Positions 1 through 8,861 are shown, numbered from the stretch's first letter. The stretch: 64,000 bases of DNA from Chryseolinea serpens (GCF_900129725.1 NZ_FQWQ01000004.1:186001-250000), one strand, 5' to 3'. Program-made: numbers and translations. The notes: generated from the sequence alone by a model not told the origin.

Positions 1-214
1 ACTGGTGAATAAAGGTGACCCGTGCGTCATCGCGGTCATCCAGTTTGTCCAGGATCGATGTATCGAATATAAAAACAGGAAGCACATCCTGGTTTTCTCT
101 CAACGCATGATACAACCCGGCATTGTCTTGCAGCCGAAGGTCCCTGCGGAACCAAAATAATGTTGTGGACGATGTGACCAGGGTGGCGGGAACTTCGAAT
201 AAGGCAGTCTTCAC
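1..214 (-). CDS. phrB: deoxyribodipyrimidine photolyase, N-terminal fragment (runs off window)
   Basis: Light-driven repair of UV-induced pyrimidine dimers (FAD cofactor). Only the first ~71 codons lie in the window. The frame contains FWFRRDLRLQDNAGLYHAL, then VLPVFIFD and a DARVTFIH-like stretch, which is the diagnostic start of the photolyase/cryptochrome alpha/beta domain. An in-frame TAG lies just upstream, and the first usable start after it is GTG at 214 (VKTALFE...). That gives about 22 residues before FWFRRDLRL, longer than the usual 5-8, so the exact start is uncertain. The gene lies 47 bp downstream of the serine hydrolase on the same strand, at the end of the CarH/carotenoid locus, which fits light-inducible expression (inference). 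Confidence 0.85.
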   Translation of the reverse strand, partial: MKTALFEVPATLVTSSTTLFWFRRDLRLQDNAGLYHALRENQDVLPVFIFDTSILDKLDDRDDARVTFIHQ

Positions 215-261
215 GAAATCATTTTTTCTCTAAACGTTCGATTGATCAAGTTGTTTGATTT

Positions 262-2043
262 TCATTTGCGCTTGGCTCTGAACGTGCCGTTGGGTTGAAT
301 GGAAACCAGTTCATTGGCTTTCCCCGTAGCATCTACCTCAAACCGGACCTGGAAACCTTCCAGTATTTTGATCTTGAATTCGTTGGGTTTGGTGGCGGCC
401 AGTTCGTATTCAGGTTGGCCGGGCACAAAGAGATAGAGTTTGGTGAGTTCCTTGATGTAAACACGGGCTACCTGCCCGCCGAAATCATAGTCACCCGTAT
501 AATTGGCCAGTGTGGGAGCAGCAACATCCAGCAATTGTAGCTTTCGTTTGAATTCAATGTCCTTCACGCTGGGCTCCAGGCGGATGTGGATCGCATCGAT
601 CGATCCATCCAGGCCGGTGATGAACTGGAATTTTTCGGATTGGAAATACTTTTTGCCGGTAGCCTGAAACACGTCGTAATGATAATGAGCAAGGTCAGTT
701 TTCAACCCATGCAAGTCGGCTTTCAAACTATTGCCCTCGGCGGTGATCTCCACCACGCCGTAGGCCGGGTGCTCGAATTTGCCGGCGAACGCTGCCAGGG
801 GGTGCGACGGTTTGGTGTCCTTCACACGGTGCAGATCGTCCTCTTCTTTCTTGACCCGGGCTTGCAGGTCCTTGTTCTTGTTTTCGTCGGCAAGAAGACG
901 TCCGTTCCAGTCGGTCAATGGGAGACCCAACATCCGATCCAGCACCTGGCTGCGGACAATCGCCGGCAACGGCGTGCCATTCATGTTGCTGAGCACGACC
1001 ACACCGATCGAGTCCTTTGGCAGGAAGCACGTGGATGCCGAAAAACCATCGATGTTCCCGCCGTGGTCCACGCGCACGTGGCCGCGGTAAGAAGTGATCA
1101 CCCAGCCCAATCCATAACTGTTGTAAAACGATTCGTCATAACGCACCGGTACTTCCACCGGAGTGGTCATGGTAGGCGTCTGAAGCTGACGTATGCTGTT
1201 TTCGGATAAAACTTTTTTGCCCTTGTAACGGCCGCCGTTGATGAGGGCAACCAGCCAGTGACTCATATCATCTGCACTGGAATTGATAGCGCCAGCCGGT
1301 CCCAGGGCATCGATGTTCATATAGGGGATAACTTTGACGGTATCGTTTTGGAGGCTGTAGCCCGTTGCAAAATCACGGGCTTGTTGCAAATCATTTACGG
1401 AGAAGTTGGTCGAGGTCATCTCCAGGGGAATCAGAAAGCGATCGCGTGTAAAGTCTTCCCACGATTGATGCGTCACCTGCCCGGCGACCATGCCCGCCAC
1501 CATAAACATGAGGTTTTGATATTGATAGGCAGTGCGAAAAGGTTTGCTGGGCTCGAGATACTGCAGTCGTTCATACAATTCCCGTCGCGAAAAGGGAGCA
1601 CCATACCAAAGCAAGTCATGTCGCGGCAAACCCGAACGGTGACAAAGCAGATCGCGCGAAGTAAGGTTGGCCGAAACATAGTCATCCTGTAATTTGAAAT
1701 CGGGTAGATAGTCGCGCACCGGTTTGTCCAATTCCAGCTTGCCTTCGTCCTCCAGCAGACACAGCCCCGCGGCCGTAAACGCCTTCGTACACGAACCGAT
1801 GGCGAAAAGGGTTTGGGGAGTAACCGGCAGCTTTTTTTCCTTGTCGCGATAGCCGTAGCCCTTCGACAACACGATTTTATTTTTGTAGACAATGGCCACC
1901 GAGACGCCCGGCACGCTCCAGTCGTGCATAACAGAGGCAACATATGCGTCGAATCCCTTCAATTTTTTGTCGAGCGCTTTGTTTTGGCCAAAAGCGATCG
2001 TGCCTGGCGTCGCCAGGAGCAGGAGGAATAAAACATGTCGCAT
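262..2043 (-). CDS. serine hydrolase, class C beta-lactamase-like family, exported
   Basis: A 593-residue secreted penicillin-binding-protein-fold hydrolase (peptidase S12/beta-lactamase C group). Residues 1-19 form a signal peptide ending before Q20. The S-x-x-K nucleophile motif is SCTK at S84-K87, the second motif Y-x-N is Y175-N177, and the third is HGG at about H327. The last ~110 residues form a beta-rich C-terminal domain of the DUF3471 type. Such proteins hydrolyse D-amino-acid peptides or esters; the substrate here cannot be told. It lies 57 bp downstream of idi on the same strand and may be read through from the carotenoid operon. The ATG at 2043 directly begins the signal peptide. 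Confidence 0.85.
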   Translation of the reverse strand: MRHVLFLLLLATPGTIAFGQNKALDKKLKGFDAYVASVMHDWSVPGVSVAIVYKNKIVLSKGYGYRDKEKKLPVTPQTLFAIGSCTKAFTAAGLCLLEDEGKLELDKPVRDYLPDFKLQDDYVSANLTSRDLLCHRSGLPRHDLLWYGAPFSRRELYERLQYLEPSKPFRTAYQYQNLMFMVAGMVAGQVTHQSWEDFTRDRFLIPLEMTSTNFSVNDLQQARDFATGYSLQNDTVKVIPYMNIDALGPAGAINSSADDMSHWLVALINGGRYKGKKVLSENSIRQLQTPTMTTPVEVPVRYDESFYNSYGLGWVITSYRGHVRVDHGGNIDGFSASTCFLPKDSIGVVVLSNMNGTPLPAIVRSQVLDRMLGLPLTDWNGRLLADENKNKDLQARVKKEEDDLHRVKDTKPSHPLAAFAGKFEHPAYGVVEITAEGNSLKADLHGLKTDLAHYHYDVFQATGKKYFQSEKFQFITGLDGSIDAIHIRLEPSVKDIEFKRKLQLLDVAAPTLANYTGDYDFGGQVARVYIKELTKLYLFVPGQPEYELAATKPNEFKIKILEGFQVRFEVDATGKANELVSIQPNGTFRAKRK

Positions 2044-2100
2044 ACGAGGGTGAGGGTTGGTCCTCTCCTAAAATAAGAAATTGACGTCGGTAAAGAAAGA

Positions 2101-2616
2101 TCAGGCTGCGATTTTGTTCAGCTCCGGATGCGTGAGGATGAGCTTGAACCAGGCCGTGTATGCCTCGGGATGCTGCTTCACGGCCTCGCGCAATTGGCCA
2201 AGGCTCATAAACTTCCAATCCTCCACCTCATCTTTGTTCACCACCGGTTCGCCGTCAAAGGTGCCCACGTAAACATGATCATATTCATGCTCCACGAGGT
2301 TGTTGTCGAGCGCTGCGCGATAAATGAATTTATAGGCAAACTCCGGTTGCAGATCGATGCCCATTTCTTCTTTCAAACGCCGGCGTGTGGCATCGGCCAT
2401 GGTTTCGTCCGGGAGGGGATGGCTGCAGCAGGTGTTGGTCCAGAGACGTGCGCTGTGGTATTTGGTGGAGGAGCGCTTCTGCAGCAAGAGCTCGCCCTTC
2501 GTGTTGAACAGGATAATGGAAAAAGCACGATGTAAAAGTCCCTTGCGGTGCGCTTCCATTTTTTCGAGGGTGCCCACAGCGTTGTCACGCTCATCGACGA
2601 GGATCACCTGTTCCAT
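2101..2616 (-). CDS. idi: isopentenyl-diphosphate delta-isomerase, type I
   Basis: Interconverts isopentenyl diphosphate and dimethylallyl diphosphate, supplying isoprenoid (carotenoid, quinone) synthesis in the cytoplasm. It is a 171-residue Nudix-fold protein. The catalytic cysteine lies in NTCCSHP (C63/C64), the acid in EHEYDHV (E109/E111), and the Nudix-like helix is RRRLKEEMGID. All key residues are present, so it looks functional. The preferred start is the ATG at 2616, which overlaps the upstream TGA as TGATG and indicates translational coupling to the crtI-crtB fusion ORF; an ATG three codons earlier (2625) is possible. Bacteroidota carotenoid operons often carry idi beside crtI/crtB. 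Confidence 0.93.
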   Translation of the reverse strand: MEQVILVDERDNAVGTLEKMEAHRKGLLHRAFSIILFNTKGELLLQKRSSTKYHSARLWTNTCCSHPLPDETMADATRRRLKEEMGIDLQPEFAYKFIYRAALDNNLVEHEYDHVYVGTFDGEPVVNKDEVEDWKFMSLGQLREAVKQHPEAYTAWFKLILTHPELNKIAA

Positions 2617-3104
2617 CAGAGCCAATTCAATTGATGTTTCACAAACGAATAGGCAAGGAGGGTGGCTTTCTGGGGTTTCGGTATACGAATGCGGCTGCGC
2701 ATAACCATGTGTGACGGCGTGTTCTTTATTTTTCTAAACAACGCAAGGTAATATACATACGCCACATAGACACCGAAACGGGCCGACCGGGGCAATTTTT
2801 TTATGCCTTTAACCGCTTCATCAAAATCCTTTCGGATACTGTCTTCAATTCGTTTTTTGCAGGGTTCGTCGAAGCGTTTGAGGTCCAGCCCCGGAAAATA
2901 CACGCGTCCCATCTCTGCATGATCGGCTTGCAGGTCGCGCAGAAAGTTTATTTTTTGAAAAGCAGCCCCCAACCGCATAGCTCTTCCCCCGGGAGAATCA
3001 TTTTTCTCCAGCACGGTAACATCAAACCGTGCTTCTGCCAAAAAACAAGCAGCCGAAATTCCAGAAAAGCCCGAACCGATAATGCCTATGCGGCGCTTCT
3101 TCAT
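2616..3104 (-). pseudogene. crtI-crtB deletion fusion (phytoene desaturase N-terminus joined to phytoene synthase C-terminus)
   Basis: A 162-residue ORF with two unrelated halves. Residues 1-41 are the FAD-binding N-terminus of a CrtI-type phytoene desaturase: MKKRRIGIIGSGFSG with GxGxxG, then VTVLEKN and SPGGRA. From residue 42 it becomes the C-terminal ~120 residues of CrtB phytoene synthase: MRLGAAFQKINFLRD, with the second Asp-rich motif N53-x2-R56-D57-x3-D61, then GRVYFPG and a CrtB-like helical tail. About 450 residues of CrtI and 160 of CrtB are missing. The join (about 2976-2984) is in frame. Neither half can be catalytic: the first CrtB Asp motif and almost all of CrtI are gone. The start is the ATG at 3104 after AGAGGGA. 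It is translationally coupled to idi. A missassembly cannot be excluded. Confidence 0.85.
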
Positions 3105-3155
3105 ATGAAGTCCCTCTCGGAAAATTAATGCAAGCTTCGCCGCAGGGCAAATCAA

Positions 3156-3656
3156 TTAATAACCATGCAGGCGCTTTTGAATTTCTTTTCGAGCGTGAAA
3201 GATCCTGTTTTTCACCGTGCCGATGGGAATGTTTAGATGGGCCGCAATCTCGTGATATTTATATCCGGTGGTGTGCATCTTGAAGGGCGTGAGCAACTCC
3301 TCTTTCAAATTATTCACATTGTTCCAGATCTCCCTGAATTCCATGCTCTCCTGCGGCCGGTTAAAAGTATGCTCTTCCTCCACATTCAGAAAGTAAAGAT
3401 CCTTGGTGGTGTCGTGTGAAGTTTTCGTGCGTTGATTTTTGCGATAGTTGTTGATGAACGTATTGCGCATAATGGTGAAAAGCCATCCCTTCAAATTCGT
3501 GTTGTCGCGAAACTTGTCGCGGTAGGTAAGCGCCTTCAGGATCGTGTCCTGAACGAGATCTAAAGACTCGTCCCGATCGTGTGTGAAGCGGCGTGTGAAG
3601 GTTTGAAGGGTGCTGCGCAATCCCGCTATCTCGTGGGTGAATTCAAGGGTTTTCAT
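3156..3656 (-). CDS. ECF-type RNA polymerase sigma factor of the carotenoid locus
   Basis: A 166-residue sigma-70 family protein with only regions 2 and 4. Region 2 spans about residues 10-75 (SLDLVQDTILKAL, then GWLFTIMRNTFINNYRK). Region 4 spans about 110-160 and ends in a helix-turn-helix (YHEIAAHLNIPIGTVKNRIFHARKEI). No anti-sigma gene is adjacent. It lies between the CarH-like regulator and the crt remnant, all on one strand; this CarH-sigma-crtI-crtB order is common in Bacteroidota. By analogy, CarH would repress this gene in the dark and the sigma factor would drive the crt operon in the light (inference). A 51-bp gap separates it from the fusion ORF. Confidence 0.88.
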   Translation of the reverse strand: MKTLEFTHEIAGLRSTLQTFTRRFTHDRDESLDLVQDTILKALTYRDKFRDNTNLKGWLFTIMRNTFINNYRKNQRTKTSHDTTKDLYFLNVEEEHTFNRPQESMEFREIWNNVNNLKEELLTPFKMHTTGYKYHEIAAHLNIPIGTVKNRIFHARKEIQKRLHGY

Positions 3657-3683
3657 TTGAATAGTGTTTAAGTAAAGGTGAAC

Positions 3684-3712
3684 TAAGTTTAAACAAACGG
3701 ACCCAGTGCAAA
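3684..3712 (-). promoter_or_regulatory. candidate promoter of the sigma factor gene
   Basis: Reading the minus strand there is TTTG (3709-3712), a 17-nt spacer and TAAACTTA (3684-3691), a partial match to the Bacteroidota -33 TTTG / -7 TAnnTTTG pattern. It lies about 30 bp before the sigma start codon and 19 bp downstream of the palindrome at 3731-3758. The -7 box deviates at two positions, so support is modest. Confidence 0.3.
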
Positions 3713-3730
3713 GAATTGACCAATAATTCT

Positions 3731-3758
3731 GTTTAATGTTAATATAGCGATATTAAAC
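3731..3758. promoter_or_regulatory. AT-rich palindrome, candidate CarH/MerR operator
   Basis: Between carH and the sigma gene lies a compact inverted repeat. The outer arms are GTTTAAT (3731-3737) and ATTAAAC (3752-3758). The inner perfect arms are TTAATAT (3739-3745) and ATATTAA (3750-3756) around AGCG. MerR-type regulators bind palindromes near the promoters they control, and this is the only such element in the 190-bp gap. Binding by the CarH-like protein is an inference. Confidence 0.45.
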
Positions 3759-3846
3759 AAAATTTCCAGATCAAATGGAATTTTCGCCTTTTACAAAAGC
3801 TGGAAAAGAGGGGTGATCAACCGGGATTAACCGGTGGGGGGAAGTA

Positions 3847-4713
3847 TTACAGAAACAGCCGAAGCTCGGTGGCCGTGGAAAAAGTCTGCACATTGGCGAC
3901 CTTTTGGCCTTTAAAACGCTGTATTTGGAGGCCGGAGACAAGAATGGGGGACATCGGAAAATCCTTTGTCAGGCGCAGTAAGTAGTCCTCCAGCGGCATG
4001 TTCAGGACCGAAGTGATGCTGCTGAGCAGAATGTTGGGCTGGTGCGCGGAATACACAGAAATGAGGTCCTCATGTGGAACATTTTGCCCAAGATAGTAGG
4101 TGCGATACCCGCTTTTCCGGGTAAGGAAATGGTAGAAAAGCAGGCCAAGTTCGTGCATCTCACCCTCGGGCAAAAAAAGCAGGATCTTCCGGGCGGATTT
4201 TGGAGGCAACGGCAGCCCGTCAATGGCCACAATGATCTTTTGCCGGATGAGGTTGGAAATGAAGTGCTCGTGGGCCGGCGTAATGTTATGCGTCTGCCAC
4301 AAAATGCCGATCTTCTCCAGGAACGGATAGATTATTTCTGTCACCGATTTTTCAAAGCCATAGCGCAGGATCAGGTTGTTCAGGATCTTCTCAAACAATT
4401 CCTCCTCCATATCGATCATGGCCACCACCAACTGGTCGATGTGCACCATCACGTCGTTGTTCAGTTCGCTTAGCTGCAGCACCTTGCGGTTCATGTCGTC
4501 AAGCGACATGTCGGCAATTTTGGAGATCTTGATGCCGTTGTTGTTGAGCAGCGAAACATTGATGATCTTTTTCAGATCTTCGTCCGAATAGAAGCGGATG
4601 TTGGTGGCCGTTCGGTTGGGGGCAATGATCTTGTGGCGCTTCTCCCAGATGCGGATGGTGTGTGCCTTGATTCCTGAAAGCTGTTCGAGTTCTTTTATAG
4701 AATATTTACCCAT
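3847..4713 (-). CDS. carH: CarH-like B12-dependent photoreceptor, MerR family repressor
   Basis: A 288-residue light-sensing transcription factor. Residues 3-70 are a MerR winged helix (YSIKELEQLSGIKAHTIRIW). Residues ~85-165 are the helical B12-binding bundle with the CarH hallmark W-x9-E-H (W139, E149, H150). Residues ~175-288 are a cobalamin-binding Rossmann domain with E-x-H-x2-G (E185, H187, G190), where the histidine ligates cobalt. In studied CarH proteins adenosylcobalamin promotes DNA binding in the dark and light breaks the tetramer. Both motifs are intact, so light sensing is probable. The start at 4713 (MGKYSIKELEQ) matches the family and follows AAAGG; an ATG at 4767 would add 18 unlikely residues. 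It is divergent from the helicase gene. Confidence 0.9.
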   Translation of the reverse strand: MGKYSIKELEQLSGIKAHTIRIWEKRHKIIAPNRTATNIRFYSDEDLKKIINVSLLNNNGIKISKIADMSLDDMNRKVLQLSELNNDVMVHIDQLVVAMIDMEEELFEKILNNLILRYGFEKSVTEIIYPFLEKIGILWQTHNITPAHEHFISNLIRQKIIVAIDGLPLPPKSARKILLFLPEGEMHELGLLFYHFLTRKSGYRTYYLGQNVPHEDLISVYSAHQPNILLSSITSVLNMPLEDYLLRLTKDFPMSPILVSGLQIQRFKGQKVANVQTFSTATELRLFL

Positions 4714-4793
4714 CGTCCAACCTTTACTCCCCTTTAACCGGCCCGTGCGGAAATTGTTTTTTGACAAGCGGGGAAATCATACTTTTATTCTTC

Positions 4794-7247
4794 ATGGCTC
4801 CTGATATTATAAAAATAGGAAAAGATTGGTTCACGTCCAGAGGATGGAAAGTGTTTCCTTTCCAGCAAGAAGCGTGGAAGGCCTACCTCAACGGCCAGCA
4901 CGGCCTGGTGAACGCGCCCACCGGCAGCGGAAAAACCTATTCGCTCATGGTGCCCTGTCTGCTGGAGTTTATCCGCGACCATCCCAACTTTGCCTCCCAA
5001 AAGAACAACGGACTGCAGGTGATCTGGATCACGCCCATCCGGGCACTTTCCAAAGAGATCGAGCTTTCCGGCAAACGCGTCATCGAAGGCCTGGGGTTGC
5101 CCTGGAAAGTGGGCGTGCGCTCGGGCGACACGTCGGTGAAAGAACGGGCAAAACAAAAAGAGAAACCTCCCGAATTGCTCATCACCACACCCGAAAGCCT
5201 GCACCTGCTGCTGGCCCAAAAAGGCTATCCCGAATTTTTCAAAAACCTCCGCGCCATCATCGCCGACGAGTGGCACGAACTGATGGGATCCAAACGCGGT
5301 GTGCAGGTGGAGCTTGCGCTTTCGCGATTGAAGACCATCTCGCCACACCTCAAAGTATGGGGCATCTCCGCCACCATCGGCAACATGGACCAGGCCCTGG
5401 AAGCGTTGCTGGGAAATTACTACCATGAAAAAAATTACACCATCGTCCGCTCCGCACTGGAAAAGAAGGTGGAAGTAGTTTCCCTCTTGCCTGAAACACT
5501 GGAGAAATTGCCGTGGGCGGGTCACTTGGGCATCCAACTCCTGCAGAAGGTCATCGACATTGTGAAGTCGAGTACGACCACACTCATCTTCACCAACACG
5601 CGCTCCTTTGCCGAGATCTGGTACCACCGCATGCTGGACAAAGCGCCGGAACTATCGGGGCTCATCGCCATGCATCACGGCTCCATCAGCCAGGAGATTC
5701 GAAATTGGGTGGAGGAACAACTGCACGAAGGGAAACTTAAAGCCGTGGTGTGCACCTCCAGCCTCGATCTGGGGGTTGACTTCCGGCCCGTGGAAACGGT
5801 CATCCAAGTGGGGGGGCCAAAAGGCGTGGCCCGGTTTCTCCAACGCGCCGGCCGCAGTGGCCACCAACCTGGCGCCACCAGCCGCATTTACTTTGTACCC
5901 ACCCATTCGCTCGAACTCATGGAAGCCGCCGCCATTCGCGAAGCCATCACGCGAAAGATCGTCGAAGACCGGCTGCCCTACATCCGCTCGTTCGACGTGC
6001 TCATCCAATACCTCGTGACCTTGGCGGTCTCCGATGGATTTTATCCCGATCAGATCTATGCGGAGATCAAAAACACCTTCTGCTATCAATCCGTTTCCGA
6101 AGACGAATGGCACTGGCTGCTGAATTTTATCACCACCGGTGGTGACTCGCTTCAGGCCTATGACGAATACCGCAAAGTGATCATCCTGCAGGGATTGTAC
6201 AAAGTAGATAACCGCATGATCGCCATGCGCCACCGCCTCTCGGTGGGCACCATCGTGGGCGACAGTTCACTGTTCGTGCGTTTTGTCTCGGGAAAATACC
6301 TGGGCACCATCGAAGAATATTTTATCTCGCGTCTCAATCCCGGCGATGTCTTTTGGTTTGCCGGCCGGAACCTGGAGCTGGTGCGCATCAAAGAGATGGA
6401 AGCGCAGGTGCGCAAGTCGAACAAGAAATCGGGTGCCGTGCCTTCCTGGCAAGGGGGACGCATGCCACTCTCCTCGCAAATGAGCGAGATGATCCGCGTG
6501 AAGTTAGACGAAGTAGTACGGGGTGTGGAGAAGGACGAGGAGTTGATTTTTTTAAGACCACTTTTTCAATTGCAAAAAGAGCGCTCTCACCTGCCGGCCA
6601 AAGACGAATTTCTCATCGAATATTTCAAAAGCTCCGAAGGCTATCACGTCCTCATGTACCCGTTCGAGGGACGCTTTGTACACGAAGGCATCGCCGCACT
6701 CATGGCCTACCGCATCGCGCAGATCCAACCGATCACCTTCTCGATCGCCATGAACGACTATGGCTTTGAATTGCTCTCTGACCAACCCATTCCCATCGAA
6801 GAAGCTGTGGAGACCAACGTGCTGGGAACGGACGATTTGCTGAAGGACATACAGGCCAGCATCAACTCCACCGAAATGGCCCGGCGTAAGTTCCGCGACA
6901 TCGCCGCCATATCGGGGCTGGTGTTCAAAGGCTATCCCGGCAAACCGGTGAAGGACCGGCACCTGCAATCTTCGTCACAACTGTTCTTCAACGTCTTCCA
7001 CGACTACGAGGCCCACAACCTGTTGCTGCAACAGGCATTTGAAGAAGTCATGGATTTTCAACTGGAGGAAGCCAGGTTGCGCAGGGCGTTGGAGCGCATC
7101 GCGCATCAAAAAATTATCATTACACGCCCCGTCATGCCCACACCCTTCGCCTTCCCCATCATGGTCGACCGCATGCGCGAGAAACTAACCTCCGAAAAAC
7201 TGGAAGACCGCATCAAGCGTATGGCCCTTCAGTTCGACGCAGACTAG
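4794..7247 (+). CDS. ligase-associated DNA damage response DEXH-box helicase (Lhr-like)
   Basis: An 817-residue superfamily-2 ATP-dependent DNA helicase of the Lhr group, in the branch that in Bacteroidota travels with an ATP-dependent DNA ligase, an MBL-fold exonuclease and PdeM. Walker A is APTGSGKT (about 41-48), the DEXH box reads DEWH near residue 157, motif III is SAT near 191, and motif VI is QRAGRSGHQPG near 349. A winged-helix and Lhr C-terminal region follow. The start at 4794 (MAPDIIKIGKDWF) is preferred; an upstream in-frame start at 4761 adds 11 residues unlike the family. No ligase or exonuclease gene is next to it, and pdeM lies downstream beyond a phosphate transporter on the other strand. 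Confidence 0.9.
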   Translation: MAPDIIKIGKDWFTSRGWKVFPFQQEAWKAYLNGQHGLVNAPTGSGKTYSLMVPCLLEFIRDHPNFASQKNNGLQVIWITPIRALSKEIELSGKRVIEGLGLPWKVGVRSGDTSVKERAKQKEKPPELLITTPESLHLLLAQKGYPEFFKNLRAIIADEWHELMGSKRGVQVELALSRLKTISPHLKVWGISATIGNMDQALEALLGNYYHEKNYTIVRSALEKKVEVVSLLPETLEKLPWAGHLGIQLLQKVIDIVKSSTTTLIFTNTRSFAEIWYHRMLDKAPELSGLIAMHHGSISQEIRNWVEEQLHEGKLKAVVCTSSLDLGVDFRPVETVIQVGGPKGVARFLQRAGRSGHQPGATSRIYFVPTHSLELMEAAAIREAITRKIVEDRLPYIRSFDVLIQYLVTLAVSDGFYPDQIYAEIKNTFCYQSVSEDEWHWLLNFITTGGDSLQAYDEYRKVIILQGLYKVDNRMIAMRHRLSVGTIVGDSSLFVRFVSGKYLGTIEEYFISRLNPGDVFWFAGRNLELVRIKEMEAQVRKSNKKSGAVPSWQGGRMPLSSQMSEMIRVKLDEVVRGVEKDEELIFLRPLFQLQKERSHLPAKDEFLIEYFKSSEGYHVLMYPFEGRFVHEGIAALMAYRIAQIQPITFSIAMNDYGFELLSDQPIPIEEAVETNVLGTDDLLKDIQASINSTEMARRKFRDIAAISGLVFKGYPGKPVKDRHLQSSSQLFFNVFHDYEAHNLLLQQAFEEVMDFQLEEARLRRALERIAHQKIIITRPVMPTPFAFPIMVDRMREKLTSEKLEDRIKRMALQFDAD

Positions 7248-7282
7248 CGGACGAATGCGGCGAACGAATAGAATACGACGAT

Positions 7283-8695
7283 CTAAAAAATGGAGCGGAA
7301 CACGAGGAACAGGGTGCCCGCCATGATCATCACCACAGGCAACGTGAGGAACCACGCGATGAGAATATTGCGCACCGTATCGGGCTGCAGGTTCTTCACA
7401 CCGCGGTTGGCCACCATGCTACCGGCGATACCCGACGACAACACGTGCGTGGTGCTTACCGGCAATCCGAAATAAGATGACAAGCCAATGGTGCTGGCCG
7501 CAACAAGTTCGGCACTGGCGCCCTGGGCATAGGTGAGATGTTCTTTGCCGATCTTTTCGCCCACGGTTTTCACAATGCGTTTCCAACCGATCATCGTGCC
7601 AAGCCCCAGCGACAGCGAGATCATGAGCAGTACCCAGGTAGGGGAGTAGTCGGTGGCCTTGCGGACACTCTTAAGTTCGTCTTTCAATGATTTCTTTTCG
7701 GCCTCGCTGAGCTTTACATCTTCTTTTTTCGAGAGGGACGTGAGCTCGCGATCCATGATCATGATGTCTTTTCTTACCTGGAAACGCTCAGTTTTCGGTA
7801 TATCACGAATGTCACTGAGCGTGGCAAAGCGCTGCTGCAGCCGGGCATTGATCTGTTTAGCCTCGAGTAAATTATGACGATCGGAGAGAGACAAGTGGGA
7901 AGAGTCGATACTGGAAATGACCTGTTCGATCTTGGTAAGCGACCCGGGTAACTTGCTAGGAGAAAAGGATTCATCCAGGGCAAAATATGCGGGCACTACG
8001 CCAATGAGAATGAGCATGATCAGACCCACGCCTTTCTGACCGTCGTTGGAGCCATGAAAAAAGCTGACGAGCGAACAGGTAAGCACCAATATGCTCCGGA
8101 TCCAAAGCGGCGGTGGCTGATTTTTCTTGGGCTCCTTAAAGAGGCTGTCGCCATAGGAAGTCTTTTTTGTAAACGTTCGGATCAGGTACATCAAAATGAT
8201 GGTCATCGAAAAACCGAACAAAGGGGAGATCAATAAGGAAATCCCGATCTCTTGCGCCTTTCCCCAATTCACGGCATCGCCGGAAGCTTCGGGCAAAAGA
8301 GAATAGGCCAACCCGACCCCGAGAATGGAACCGATCAGCGTATGCGAACTGGAGCACGGAATGCCAAAGTACCAGGTCAGTAAGTTCCAGAAAATGGCTG
8401 TGATCAACAAGGCCATGACCATCGACAAGCTATGGGCGATATTTTGATCGACCAGCGTCTCCACGGGCAACAGGTTTATGATGCCCACGGCCACGGCAAT
8501 ACCGCCCCAGAAGACACCAATAAAATTGCAGAAACCCGACCAGATCACGGCCACCCAGGGCTTTAGTGAATTGGTATAGATTACCGTAGCAACGGCATTG
8601 GCCGTATCATGAAAACCATTGACAAATTCGAAGGAGCAGGCAGCAATAAGGCAAATGATAAGCAGGGCTGAGTACGCGAAGTCTAATTCGAACAT
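7283..8695 (-). CDS. pit: inorganic phosphate transporter, PiT family
   Basis: A 470-residue inner-membrane low-affinity phosphate permease coupled to cations. Both halves of the inverted PiT repeat are present: GFHDTANAVATVIYT near residue 27, and a second signature in SAELVAASTIGLSSYFGLPVSTTH toward the C-terminus. The conserved GSNDGQKGVG lies near residue 215. A charged cytoplasmic loop of about 90 residues (roughly 250-340) separates two membrane blocks, as in other long bacterial PiT proteins. No PhoU-like gene (the usual DUF47 partner) is adjacent. The gene is convergent with the helicase and divergent from pdeM, and so separates two genes that are usually neighbours. Confidence 0.93.
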   Translation of the reverse strand: MFELDFAYSALLIICLIAACSFEFVNGFHDTANAVATVIYTNSLKPWVAVIWSGFCNFIGVFWGGIAVAVGIINLLPVETLVDQNIAHSLSMVMALLITAIFWNLLTWYFGIPCSSSHTLIGSILGVGLAYSLLPEASGDAVNWGKAQEIGISLLISPLFGFSMTIILMYLIRTFTKKTSYGDSLFKEPKKNQPPPLWIRSILVLTCSLVSFFHGSNDGQKGVGLIMLILIGVVPAYFALDESFSPSKLPGSLTKIEQVISSIDSSHLSLSDRHNLLEAKQINARLQQRFATLSDIRDIPKTERFQVRKDIMIMDRELTSLSKKEDVKLSEAEKKSLKDELKSVRKATDYSPTWVLLMISLSLGLGTMIGWKRIVKTVGEKIGKEHLTYAQGASAELVAASTIGLSSYFGLPVSTTHVLSSGIAGSMVANRGVKNLQPDTVRNILIAWFLTLPVVMIMAGTLFLVFRSIF

Positions 8696-8861
8696 AAACC
8701 TTTTATTCCGTGTGCAATCTAGGGTGAATTCCTGTCCACAATGTTACCCGAATGTTAACTTTTTTTTCTGAAAACCTTTAAAATACTCGCATTTGGCTGG
8801 TTTTCAGAAGATTGGGAAAGCTTATGGGGATTAATTTTTGATTTGCTAGATTGACCCGGTC

